Source: Streptomyces populi
Lineage (GTDB): Bacteria > Actinomycetota > Actinomycetes > Streptomycetales > Streptomycetaceae
Length of the DNA: 64,000 nucleotides
Assembly (NCBI RefSeq): GCF_002911015.1
Contig: NZ_KZ626845.1
Span: forward strand, 1-64,000
Direction of reading: 5' to 3'
Positions within the stretch are counted from its first letter, which is position 1. Each line of letters starts with the position of its first letter. Below are positions 1-7,097 of this stretch, one piece after another. The notes below the pieces were generated by a model. That model did no database searches, was not told the DNA's origin, and saw only the letters and a list, made by a program, of their open reading frames with translations. The position numbers were made by a program, and so were the translations under genes.

Positions 1-456
1 GTCGCCGCCGAGAAGAACTCCACCCTCGTCCTGCCCTTCCCGGTCGAACTCCTGCGCTTCCTGGAACGCGCCCAGTCAGGACAAGGACAAGGACCGGGAC
101 AAGTGCAAGTGCAGGGGCAAGGAGAGCGGCCGACGGCCCCGGCACGGCCGGAGCGGCCGTCGAGCACGCAGCCCCCGGTGGAACGGCAGCCCGGCGTCGA
201 TCCCGTCGAACCTCCCCCCGCGCCGGACCGGATCGGCAGAACGCTGGAGGCGCTCGGTCTTCCGGAGGCGTTCGCGGACACGGACGGGCTCGGCGTCCCG
301 GACACGTTCGGGATCCTGGGCGAGCCCAGGGTGCCGATGGAGCCGGAGGGACCGGAGGACTCCGGGGATCCGGACGCCTTCGGGAACGACGCGGGCCGGT
401 CCGGGAGTTCCGGGAACGTGGAGGAACGCGCGGAGCCGGATGCGCCGGCGGGTTAG
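1..456 (+). CDS. SPFH/band 7 (slipin-like) protein, C-terminal part
   Basis: The reading frame is already open at base 1, so only the C-terminus is present. The first 25 residues (VAAEKNSTLVLPFPVELLRF and following) match the end of actinobacterial SPFH/band 7 slipin-like proteins, which form oligomeric membrane-associated scaffolds. After that comes a low-complexity tail: a Gly/Gln stretch, then a Pro/Glu/Arg-rich and acidic segment to the TAG at 454-456. Such tails vary between species and are probably disordered and cytoplasmic. An internal GTG at 103 lies in the same frame and is not needed as a start. The SPFH assignment rests on a short stretch, so confidence is moderate. Confidence 0.6.
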   Translation, partial: VAAEKNSTLVLPFPVELLRFLERAQSGQGQGPGQVQVQGQGERPTAPARPERPSSTQPPVERQPGVDPVEPPPAPDRIGRTLEALGLPEAFADTDGLGVPDTFGILGEPRVPMEPEGPEDSGDPDAFGNDAGRSGSSGNVEERAEPDAPAG

Positions 457-547
457 ACCCGTGCCCGCGCGGCACGGTCCCGGCCCACGCCACACCGCAC
501 CGCATATTCCCGTGCCCGCCCCGGGATCCGCTGCTGGCGTGAGCGCC

Positions 548-601
548 ATGAAGCGTGCCGCGATGAACACGACGACGCCGGAGAGTGTCCCGGCGCGCTG
601 A
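548..601 (+). CDS. Possible threonine-codon leader peptide (17 aa)
   Basis: A 17-codon frame (MKRAAMNTTTPESVPAR) contains three consecutive Thr codons, acg acg acg. It ends 12 nt before a strong terminator hairpin, which is followed by a threonyl-tRNA synthetase-like sequence. That is the layout of transcription attenuation by an amino-acid leader peptide. An in-frame GTG at 539 could extend it by three residues. A possible -10 (CATATT, 503-508) lies upstream. There is no good Shine-Dalgarno sequence, and three Thr codons can occur by chance, so this is a hypothesis. Confidence 0.35.
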   Translation: MKRAAMNTTTPESVPAR

Positions 602-613
602 CCGCTGACGTGA

Positions 614-649
614 GGCGAAGCCCCGGGGCGAGTGCCCCGGGGCTTCGCC
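614..649 (+). terminator. Strong hairpin ahead of the thrS remnant (terminator or attenuator)
   Basis: A perfect 16-bp GC-rich stem (614-629 with 634-649) encloses a 4-nt loop, gagt. It sits between the possible Thr leader peptide and the thrS-like sequence. No T-run follows, which is usual for Streptomyces terminators. It could simply terminate upstream transcription, or act as the attenuator of the former thrS gene. Confidence 0.7.
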
Positions 650-685
650 GTGTGGTCACTCGCCCTCCCCAGCGAGGAGACCACC

Positions 686-979
686 CTGAACGACCACCGC
701 CGACTCGGCCGCGAACTCGGCCTGTTCGACACCGACCCCCTGATGGACGCCGGCCTTCCGTACCGGCTGCCGGACGGCGCCACCGTGCGGTACGCCCTGG
801 AGGAGTACGTCCGCGACGCCGAGCGGCGGGCGGGCTACCGGCACGTGTACTCACCGGTGCTGGGCAAGAAGGAGCTGTACGAGATCTCGGGGCACTGGTC
901 GCACCACGGCGACGACGTGTTCCCGCCGATGGAACTCGGCGGGGTCCGGGCCGCCGCTCCCCGTAAGCTGGGGGCATGA
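686..979 (+). pseudogene. Truncated threonyl-tRNA synthetase-like gene (5' remnant)
   Basis: The frame from CTG 686 reads NDHRRLGRELGLFDTDPLMD and continues through LPDGATVRYALEEYVRDAE and YRHVYSPVLGKKELYEISGH to HHGDDVFPPMEL. This is the start of the catalytic core of class II threonyl-tRNA synthetases (motif 1 region), as found in short Streptomyces ThrRS paralogues. Similarity stops after about 85 residues. Motifs 2 and 3 and the anticodon-binding domain are missing, so it cannot be a working synthetase. A GAGGAG-type ribosome site (674-679) precedes the CTG. The frame ends by overlapping the ATG of the next gene, whose promoter lies in the last part of the remnant. This is a deletion relic. 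Confidence 0.7.
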
Positions 980-1173
980 GCGACGACTGCCGCGCGGACG
1001 GGCCGGCCGGGGATCTCCGCGACGCCCTCGGCACGGCGGGGCGGGGCGGACCGCCGTACGCGGAGTGCGTGCTGTGCCGCGAGCCGACCGAGTACCCGGA
1101 GGCGCACAAGGGGATCACGTTGTGCCCTGTCTGCGCCTGGCAGGAGGCACAGCGCACCGCGTGTTCGGGCTGA
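976..1173 (+). CDS. Small CxxC...CxxC protein (65 aa), conserved hypothetical
   Basis: A 65-residue protein with two Cys pairs, ECVLCRE near residue 35 and LCPVC near residue 52, spaced like a small zinc ribbon; it ends in RTACSG. No catalytic motif, signal peptide or membrane segment is visible, so a cytoplasmic zinc-binding protein is the most that can be said. A TAAGCT hexamer at 964-969 ends 6 nt before the ATG and no Shine-Dalgarno sequence is present, which suggests a leaderless transcript. The gene therefore has its own promoter inside the end of the thrS remnant. I do not recognise a function. Confidence 0.6.
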   Translation: MSDDCRADGPAGDLRDALGTAGRGGPPYAECVLCREPTEYPEAHKGITLCPVCAWQEAQRTACSG

Positions 1174-1266
1174 CCGGCGCGGGCACCGGTCCGCGAGACG
1201 GTCGCCCGCCGAGCGGAACCGGACCGTCCGTCCGGAACGGATCTTCCGCCTGGCAGACTTGAGGGC

Positions 1267-2019
1267 GTGAACAGCGACGACCCGAACCCCGCCGGCGACA
1301 GCCCGTTCCGCGACGAGCCCACCGCGCGCGACGAGGCGCAACAGTTCGTACTGCCGCTGGTGGTGCACATCGAGAAGGACGCTCCCCCGGCCCGCACCGA
1401 CGCTCTGGAGACCTCCGCGCGGGCCGTGCTGACGATCCTGAGCGACGAACGTTCGCTCGGGGACGGCGTCTGGGCGCAGGCGATGCGGGACTGGCAGGAC
1501 GCCCGGATCCGCAAGGTCGTGCGGCGGGCGCGCGGGGCCGAGTGGCGGCGGGCCGAGGCGCTGCCCGGGATCACCGTGACCGGGCGGTCCGCGGAGGTAC
1601 GGGTCTTCCCGCCGGTGCCGCTGGACGGCTGGCCCAAGGACCTGGCGCGGCTCCAGGTGTCCGGCACGGACCTCGACGATCCGGAGCCGCCGGCACCGGC
1701 CGATCCGGCGGCGCCCGTGCTGTGGCTGAACCCGGGACTCGACATGTCGGCCGGCAAGACGATGGCGCAGACGGGCCATGGCGCCCAACTGGCCTGGTGG
1801 GAGCTGTCGGAGAAGGAGCGGATCGCCTGGCGCGAGGCGGGCTTCGCCCTCTCCGTGCGCACCGCCGACCCGGCCCGCTGGCGTGAGCTCAGCGTCTCCG
1901 GGATCCCGTTGGTCCGTGACGCGGGGTTCACGGAGATCGCTCCCGGACTGACGGTCGCCGTCGAGGGGCACGACCGTGCCGGCGCCCTGCCGAAGCGTTC
2001 CCCGGAGGCGGCGGGCTGA
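1267..2019 (+). CDS. Peptidyl-tRNA hydrolase, PTH2-like (250 aa)
   Basis: The C-terminal part, from about residue 155, has the Pth2 core: LWLNPGLDMSAGKTMAQTGH, then WELSEKERIAWREAGF, IPLVRDAGFTEIAPGLTVAV. The GK-x-AQ-x-GHGA signature marks archaeal/eukaryotic-type peptidyl-tRNA hydrolases, which release peptides from dropped-off peptidyl-tRNA. The first 150 residues are an actinobacterial extension of unknown role (PLVVHIEKDAPPARTDALET). The GTG start lies 7 nt after CAGACT (1254-1259), a -10-like hexamer, with no ribosome site, so a leaderless start is likely. The gene converges on the HEAT-like gene. A short inverted repeat (2005-2012/2026-2033) over both stop codons may act as terminator. 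Confidence 0.75.
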   Translation: MNSDDPNPAGDSPFRDEPTARDEAQQFVLPLVVHIEKDAPPARTDALETSARAVLTILSDERSLGDGVWAQAMRDWQDARIRKVVRRARGAEWRRAEALPGITVTGRSAEVRVFPPVPLDGWPKDLARLQVSGTDLDDPEPPAPADPAAPVLWLNPGLDMSAGKTMAQTGHGAQLAWWELSEKERIAWREAGFALSVRTADPARWRELSVSGIPLVRDAGFTEIAPGLTVAVEGHDRAGALPKRSPEAAG

Positions 2020-2031
2020 CGGCGGGCCGCC

Positions 2032-2505
2032 TCAGTCGGCCAGCGTGGTCGCGAGCTCCGCGGTGACCCGGACGAGTTCGGTGTCCGGCTCGGCGAGCAG
2101 ATGCTGGAGGGTGCCGCGGTGGGCGCGCACGGCCTGGCGGGCCTCGCGCTCCCAGCCCACCCAGTTCTCACGGCGGTTGAGGAGTTTGGGGTAGGCGGCT
2201 GCCGTGCGTTCCCACTGCCGGGCCTCCGCGATGTCCCTCAGGAGCTGGATTATCTGGACCCGGCAGGTCACCTGGGGGAGTTCGGCGAGCTCCCAGAGGA
2301 AGGGGACGGTGGCGGCCGTCGCCTGCTCCACGACGAACCCGAACTGGCAGATTCGTTCCCGCAGGTCCTGGAGTGCCGCTCTGGCCGTCGCCGCGTCTCC
2401 CCAGGCCACGGTGTTGAGCAGGAAGGGGATCGCTTCCGCCGACCCCTTGGAGTCCTTGATCTCGCCCCACGACACGCGTTCCAGGTTCCTGAGTGGTGTT
2501 GCCAT
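2032..2505 (-). CDS. HEAT-repeat-like hypothetical protein (157 aa)
   Basis: An all-helical protein of short amphipathic repeats (AIPFLLNTVAWGDAATARAA, TVPFLWELAELPQVTCRVQI, EREARQAVRAHRGTLQHLLA). The pattern is typical of HEAT/armadillo-like proteins in Streptomyces, which usually act as protein-binding scaffolds. The start is ATG at 2505 because GGAGGGAG lies 6 nt upstream; an upstream in-frame start at 2577 has no ribosome site. No enzymatic motif is visible. It converges on the Pth2-like gene. Confidence 0.6.
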   Translation of the reverse strand: MATPLRNLERVSWGEIKDSKGSAEAIPFLLNTVAWGDAATARAALQDLRERICQFGFVVEQATAATVPFLWELAELPQVTCRVQIIQLLRDIAEARQWERTAAAYPKLLNRRENWVGWEREARQAVRAHRGTLQHLLAEPDTELVRVTAELATTLAD

Positions 2506-2642
2506 TTCCGCTCCCTCCGGAGGCGTCGGACAGTGACAGGTGCACGAGCGGACCGACGGCCCGTCCCGGACGATCACGCTCCTCGGGGAGCGGCTGAGCC
2601 GACGTCAGTACAGGCCTCTGGTAACGAGGTTGGCGCCACGGC

Positions 2643-2698
2643 TATTATCCACGCCGACAGCGTCTTCGTGCAATTGCACGAGAAATTGCATGAAGACG
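2643..2698 (+). promoter_or_regulatory. Candidate promoter and operator of the DUF397/XRE module
   Basis: TATTAT (2643-2648) is a good -10 hexamer in an otherwise GC-rich region. Just downstream an AT-rich inverted repeat runs from 2661 to 2698: CGTCTTC-g-TGCAATT pairs with AATTGCA-t-GAAGACG around an 8-nt centre, the one odd pair being a G-U wobble in RNA. Inside it, GTGCAATTGCAC (2668-2679) is itself a perfect palindrome, so the half-site TTGCA/TGCAA occurs three times. The position at the expected transcription start suggests repression, plausibly by the XRE protein encoded downstream. The regulator is inferred. Confidence 0.5.
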
Positions 2699-2795
2699 GA
2701 GAGAGGCATGGGCCGCGTGAGGTCCGGCCGGAGCCCGCGACCGGGCGGACGGCCGGGCGCGCACCCGGCGGAACGTCAGCAAGGAGAGTGCGTTG

Positions 2796-3026
2796 GTGCC
2801 ATCAGTGCCGAACGGGGTGCGGGCGAGTTCGCTGGACGCCCGGTGGATCAAGAGCAGGCACAGCAACGCCGAGGGCAACTGCGTCGAGGTGGCGGCCCTG
2901 GGCGACGGAGGCATAGCGGTGCGCAACTCCCGCGACCCCGACGGCCCGGCCCTCGTCTACACCCCGGCGGAAGTGGCCGCGTTCCTGGCCGGCGCGAAGG
3001 ACGGGGAGTTCGATCACCTGCTCTGA
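2796..3026 (+). CDS. DUF397 domain protein (76 aa)
   Basis: A small DUF397 protein: W-x-KSRHSNAEGNCVEVA near residue 20, then GGIAVRNSRDPDGPALVYTP and the terminal helix EVAAFLAGAKDGEFDHLL. DUF397 proteins in Streptomyces are normally encoded beside XRE regulators with a DUF5753 domain. Some pairs affect sporulation or antibiotic production (whiJ type), and one S. coelicolor pair has been described as an atypical toxin-antitoxin (Scr1/Scr2). AAGGAG at 2781-2786 supports GTG 2796; a TTG at 2793 is an alternative. Here the DUF397 gene precedes the regulator by about 130 nt. Confidence 0.8.
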   Translation: MPSVPNGVRASSLDARWIKSRHSNAEGNCVEVAALGDGGIAVRNSRDPDGPALVYTPAEVAAFLAGAKDGEFDHLL

Positions 3027-3155
3027 GACCGGCTCCCCGTGTCCCGAACCCGGTTGAAACGGAAGGGCGGTTGCCCACTTCTGTCTCCCCCTGCGGCAGG
3101 GTCCGGCGCAGTGCGATAATTTTGGCTGTCTTCTGCCGGTCGACAGGGAGTCAGG

Positions 3156-4079
3156 ATGTCCGTCGAGTCACCCCGTGCCTCCCGCCTCGAACCGTATCTG
3201 AGCCGGGAGGAGCCCGCCCCCACTCTGCTGAAGATGCTGGTCGGCGTTCAGCTGGCCGGCGCGCGCGAGGACGCGGGCCTCTCCCAGGAACAGGCGGCGC
3301 GCTCCCTCGGGTTCAGCGCGGCGAAGCTGTCGCGCATAGAGGCGGGCAAGGGGCGCCGGCCGCCCACGGAGGACGACGTCCTCGCCCTGCTGAAGCTGTA
3401 CGGGACCGATGACTACGAGGTGTCGGTCCTGCTCAGACTGCTCAAGCGCGCGGGTGAGCCGGGCTGGTGGCAGCGCTACGACAAGCGGCTGATGCCCGAG
3501 TGGTTCGACCGGCTGGTCGGACTCCAGGAGGCGGCCACCACCATCCGGACCTTCGAGATCCAGTACGTTCCGGGCCTGTTGCAGACCGCCGACTACACCC
3601 GGGCCGTGGTGGAACGCGGGCTGCCGACGGCGCCGGCGGCCGAGGTGCAGCGCCGGGTGGAGCTGCGCATGCGCCGGCGGGAGCTGCTGGACCGGGCGGA
3701 CGCCCCTTATCTGTGGGCCGTCGTCGACGAGTCCGTACTGCTGCGCGTCCTGGGCAGCCGTGAGGTGATGCGCACTCAGCTGGAGCACCTCATCGAGATG
3801 GCCCGGCGGCCCCATGTGGTCGTGCAGATCGTGCCGTTGGACGTCACCAACGCCTCGGCGCCGGCCATCCCCGTCACCTATCTGCGCTTCGGCGGTGCCG
3901 AACTGCCCGACATCGTCTACCTGGAGCACATCAGGAGCGCCAACTTCCTGGAGGACCGGGACGAGACGGAGGAGTACCGGGTGGTGCTGGACCGACTCGC
4001 CGACGAGGCCCTCAGCCCCCGCGAGTCCCTGGCGCTGCTGCGCAGCACGGTGGAACAGCGCTACGGCGCGTCGCGCTGA
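3156..4079 (+). CDS. XRE-family regulator with DUF5753 domain (307 aa)
   Basis: The N-terminal helix-turn-helix spans about residues 25-85 (LAGAREDAGLSQEQAARSLG, FSAAKLSRIEAGKGRRPPTE). It is followed by the DUF5753 domain (GLQEAATTIRTFEIQYVPGL, LQTADYTRAVVERGLP, VVVQIVPLDV, LRFGGAELPDIVYLEH). Length and domain order match the family encoded next to DUF397 proteins. The DUF5753 part is thought to bind the partner or a small ligand. AGGGAGTCAGG precedes the ATG, and GATAAT at 3115-3120 is a likely own -10. A perfect palindromic terminator follows at 4109-4136. The likely operator lies upstream of the DUF397 gene. Confidence 0.85.
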   Translation: MSVESPRASRLEPYLSREEPAPTLLKMLVGVQLAGAREDAGLSQEQAARSLGFSAAKLSRIEAGKGRRPPTEDDVLALLKLYGTDDYEVSVLLRLLKRAGEPGWWQRYDKRLMPEWFDRLVGLQEAATTIRTFEIQYVPGLLQTADYTRAVVERGLPTAPAAEVQRRVELRMRRRELLDRADAPYLWAVVDESVLLRVLGSREVMRTQLEHLIEMARRPHVVVQIVPLDVTNASAPAIPVTYLRFGGAELPDIVYLEHIRSANFLEDRDETEEYRVVLDRLADEALSPRESLALLRSTVEQRYGASR

Positions 4080-4108
4080 CGGAGCGCCAGGGCGAGTCCG
4101 GCCGTCGT

Positions 4109-4136
4109 CGGCGGGATCCGCCGGCGGATCCCGCCG
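4109..4136. terminator. 28-bp perfect palindrome between convergent genes
   Basis: A perfect palindrome with 14-bp arms and no spacer, containing two GGATCC-type cores, lies between the stop codons of the XRE regulator and the convergent methyltransferase. It can fold identically in both transcripts, so it is a likely bidirectional terminator. Confidence 0.75.
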
Positions 4137-4166
4137 CACCCGCGGAGACGGTCCGCCGGACCGGAT

Positions 4167-4985
4167 CTAGCTGATCCGGCCGACCCCGCCGAACTCGATC
4201 CACTCCTGTGTGAGCTGGCGCGGCACGACGTCGGTGTCCGGGCGCCAGGTGGACACCTCGACCAGCCCGGGTTCGAGGACGTCCATGCCGTCGAAGAACC
4301 CCTCCACGTCCTTCTCCTGGCGCACCCGGCCCCAGTGCCCCTGGGTCGCCTTGTCCATGAAGCCGGTGACGAAGTCGCGCACCTCGGCGTTCTCGCTGAC
4401 CAGCTGGCACATCACCATGAAACTGCCGGGCGCCAGCCGTTCGGCGACACGGCGGATCACCGGGAGGGGGCCGTCGGTCTCGCTGTCCGGGATGCAGTGG
4501 AACACCGAGTTGAACAGCACGGCCACCGGCTGCGAGAAGTCGATCAGTCGCCGGGTGTCGGGGTGGGAGAAGATCTGCTCCGTCTGCCGCATGTCGGCGT
4601 GTATGACGGCGGTCCGCTCGTTCTGGTCCAGCAGGGCCCGGCCGTGCACCAGCACCATCGGGTCGCTGTCGACGTAGACCACCCGGCACGTCTCGTCGAC
4701 CCTCTGGGCGACCTGGTGCACGTTGTTCTGGGTGGGCAGACCCGATCCGTGGTCGAGGAACTGCCTGATCCCGTATCCGTCCGCGAGCGTCCTGACCACC
4801 CGCTGGAGGAAACGCCGGTTGTTCAGCGCGAGCGCGCGCGTGCTGGGCACGACCTTGTCCAGCTCTTCGCAGGCCGCCCGGTCGGCGGCGTAGTTGTCCT
4901 TGCCGCCGAGGTAGTGGTCGTACATGCGCGCGGCCGTGGGCACCGTGGCATCGATCGACGTGGACAACTGCTCGCCAGGCTGCAT
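4167..4985 (-). CDS. SAM-dependent methyltransferase, DUF574/Methyltransf_19 family (272 aa)
   Basis: Family hallmarks are present in order: ATVPTAARMYDHYLGGKDNY at the N-terminus, then RALALNNRRFLQRVVR, FLDHGSGLPTQNNVH (SAM-binding glycine motif), RVVYVDSDPMVLVHGRALL (acidic ribose-binding strand end), and FSQPVAVLFNSVFHCIPD. These proteins are very numerous in Streptomyces, often sit beside DUF397/XRE pairs, and have unknown substrates. The ATG lies a few bases after GGGGGAACG. TAGGAT (5041-5036 on this strand) is a possible -10, with an inverted repeat across the promoter. The gene is convergent with the XRE gene. Confidence 0.85.
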   Translation of the reverse strand: MQPGEQLSTSIDATVPTAARMYDHYLGGKDNYAADRAACEELDKVVPSTRALALNNRRFLQRVVRTLADGYGIRQFLDHGSGLPTQNNVHQVAQRVDETCRVVYVDSDPMVLVHGRALLDQNERTAVIHADMRQTEQIFSHPDTRRLIDFSQPVAVLFNSVFHCIPDSETDGPLPVIRRVAERLAPGSFMVMCQLVSENAEVRDFVTGFMDKATQGHWGRVRQEKDVEGFFDGMDVLEPGLVEVSTWRPDTDVVPRQLTQEWIEFGGVGRIS

Positions 4986-5035
4986 CGTTCCCCCAGATCA
5001 CCGTCGGCCGGCCTGACCGGCCCGACCGGCAATAC

Positions 5036-5120
5036 ATCCTAGGGAAACGGAAGTTGGCGTTGCCAGCCCCGAACGGGGGACGCGAGGGGGCTTTTGGGCC
5101 AACTTGCGTCCCCCGTTCGG
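5036..5120. promoter_or_regulatory. Interleaved inverted repeats over the methyltransferase promoter
   Basis: Two inverted repeats overlap in the order A-B-A'-B'. A is AAGTTGGC (5051-5058) with A' at 5098-5105. B is CCGAACGGGGGACGC (5069-5083) with B' at 5106-5120, directly after A'. Arm A sits just upstream of the -10-like TAGGAT of the methyltransferase. The two pairings exclude each other as simple hairpins, or could form a pseudoknot. They may also be paired protein-binding sites. The rest of the gene-free stretch 4986-5403 shows only the hairpin at 5146-5196. Confidence 0.5.
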
Positions 5121-5145
5121 CGAGGTGGCGCGAAACGGCCGATCA

Positions 5146-5196
5146 GCGGAGCACCGGCCGGCCGCACTCGGTCTCGACGGCCGGCCGGTGCTCCGC
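5146..5196. terminator. 18-bp stem-loop between divergent genes
   Basis: A perfect 18-bp stem (5146-5163 with 5179-5196) encloses a 15-nt loop. Its arms are GC-rich with GGCCGGCC cores. It lies upstream of both flanking genes, an unexpected place for a terminator. It may insulate the two divergent units or be left from a lost gene. Confidence 0.5.
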
Positions 5197-5403
5197 CACC
5201 GCGTCCCGGTCCTCGGCCTCGTCGGCACCGGTCCGCTCTTCGCCGTCCGGCCCGGCGCCGAACCTCAAATGTTGCTCTGAACGTCGGCCCCGGGGGGTTC
5301 GGTCCCGACTCCCGGGGCCATGACCTGGTCACGCCGGGGCACCGGCCGTCGTGGGGAGCGACGCACGGGCGGGCACGACCGGGGCCGTGACGGAGGAGGG
5401 GAC

Positions 5404-6960
5404 ATGGGGGAACCGATGCGGCTGGGCACGGGAATCGGGTGGCGGCCGGAGATCGCCGAGGCCGTGGAGAACATGCCCGGCGTCGACTGGGTCGAGGCGG
5501 TCGCGGAGAACGTGTGCCCCGGCCATCTCCCCGAGTCGCTGCTGCGGCTGCGCGAACGGGGTGTCACGGTGGTGCCGCACGGGGTCTCCCTGGGCCTCGG
5601 CGGTGCCGACCGGCCCGACGAGGCGCGGCTGACGGCCCTCGCCGAACGCGCCGAGGCGCTGGGTTCCCCGCTCGTCACGGAACACATCGCGTTCGTCCGG
5701 GCGGGCGGCCCGCTCACCGCGTCACCGCCGCTGGAGGCCGGTCACCTGCTGCCCGTTCCGCGCACCCGGGACGCGCTGCGCGTCCTGTGCGAGAACGTCC
5801 GCGCGGCGCAGGCCGCGCTGCCCGTCCCCCTCGCCGTGGAGAACATCGCCGCGCTGATCTCCTGGCCCGGCGAGGAGATGACCGAGGGACAGTTCCTCTA
5901 CGACCTGGCCGACCGCACCGGCGTCCGGCTGCTGATCGACGTGGCCAACCTCCACACCAACCACGCCAACCGCGGGGAGGACCCCGCCCGGGCACTCGAC
6001 GAACTGCCCGTCGAGGCCATCGCCTACGTCCACGTCGCCGGGGGCTTCGAGCGGGACGGCGTGTGGCACGACAGCCACGCCCATCCCGTCGCGCGGCCCG
6101 TGCTCGACATCCTCGCCGACCTCGCGTCCCGGGTGACCCCGCCGGGGGTCCTCCTCGAGCGGGACGAGAACTTCCCCGGACCGGCCGAACTGGAACGGGA
6201 GCTGGCCGCGATCCGGGAGACCCTGGAGAAGGCGGGACGCGCGGCCCCGGCGACCGGACGGAGCACGGCGGTCCTGGCCGGCCGCCGGGTCGCCGCTCCT
6301 GCGGCCGAGCGGGGCGCGGCAGCACCGGTGGGCGGCCGGGTCGGCCCGTCGGCGGCCGCCGCGGCCACGGGGACGGTGCGGGCGGCGGACCCCGGCGCCC
6401 TCGCCGCGGCTCCCCCGGCGGGCGCACCGACGTCCCGGACACCGGACGGCACCGGGACCGCGCCGGGCGAGGCTCCCGGCACGGACTCGCCCGGGTCCGG
6501 CACGGAACCACACCGACCCTGCACGGACCCACGCGCCGGCGCCGGGGACGCCCCTCGCCAGCGGGTGGCGCTGGCACAGGCCGCCCTGCTGTCCGCGCTC
6601 GTCGCCGGGACCCCCGCGCCCGAGGGCTTCGACCGCGTCCGGCTCGGGGTGCAGGCGCGCGCCCTCGCCGCCAAACGGGCCGACGTCGTGGCGAAGGTGG
6701 CCCCGGAACTGCCGGAGATCCTGGCCGACGGCTACCGGCCGGCGTTCCTCGCGTACGCGCAGCGGCGTCCGATGACCGGCGGCTACCGCCGCGACGCACT
6801 GGACTTCGCCGAACACCTCCTGCTCACGGGACTCCCGGAGGGCGCCGGGACGCGGCGGCTGCGCGCGTGGTGGCTGGAGCGATCGGGTCCGGCCCCGCTC
6901 TCGGCGCGTCCCGTGGCCCGGCTGGCCCGCGCCACCCGAAGGGTGCTGCTGCGCCGCTGA
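5404..6960 (+). CDS. DUF692 multinuclear non-heme iron oxidase (MNIO) with extra C-terminal domain (518 aa)
   Basis: Residues 6-270 are a DUF692/MNIO TIM-barrel: [21 protein letters not shown] (His59), TEHIAF (His94), LAVENIAA (Glu146), [23 protein letters not shown] (His210), WHDSHAHPV (Asp223, His225, His227), LLERDENFP. These are the metal-ligand blocks of enzymes such as MbnB and TglH that oxidise Cys residues in ribosomal peptides. A Pro/Ala/Gly-rich linker (about 275-385) follows. Then comes a helical domain (387-518: [38 protein letters not shown]) that loosely resembles the separate DUF2063-type partner proteins of MNIOs. GGAGGAGGGG supports ATG 5404. No obvious Cys-rich precursor lies next to it. 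The next gene is a TIGR04222-type membrane protein. Confidence 0.8.
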   Translation: MGEPMRLGTGIGWRPEIAEAVENMPGVDWVEAVAENVCPGHLPESLLRLRERGVTVVPHGVSLGLGGADRPDEARLTALAERAEALGSPLVTEHIAFVRAGGPLTASPPLEAGHLLPVPRTRDALRVLCENVRAAQAALPVPLAVENIAALISWPGEEMTEGQFLYDLADRTGVRLLIDVANLHTNHANRGEDPARALDELPVEAIAYVHVAGGFERDGVWHDSHAHPVARPVLDILADLASRVTPPGVLLERDENFPGPAELERELAAIRETLEKAGRAAPATGRSTAVLAGRRVAAPAAERGAAAPVGGRVGPSAAAAATGTVRAADPGALAAAPPAGAPTSRTPDGTGTAPGEAPGTDSPGSGTEPHRPCTDPRAGAGDAPRQRVALAQAALLSALVAGTPAPEGFDRVRLGVQARALAAKRADVVAKVAPELPEILADGYRPAFLAYAQRRPMTGGYRRDALDFAEHLLLTGLPEGAGTRRLRAWWLERSGPAPLSARPVARLARATRRVLLRR

Positions 6961-7097
6961 GCGGGCGGGCCGGGCGGGTGCCCGGCGCCGCCGCTCCGCG
7001 CCGCCCGGAAAACGGAACGTCACACACCGGCAACGACCACGTCCCACATAGTGAATGGAGCATGACGCCCGCCCGGACCATCGCATAGAAAAACGCC

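Noticed and set aside
103..456. Independent small gene starting at GTG 103
   Set aside because: The frame is open from base 1 and the upstream part matches the SPFH family, so this is the tail of a partial gene.
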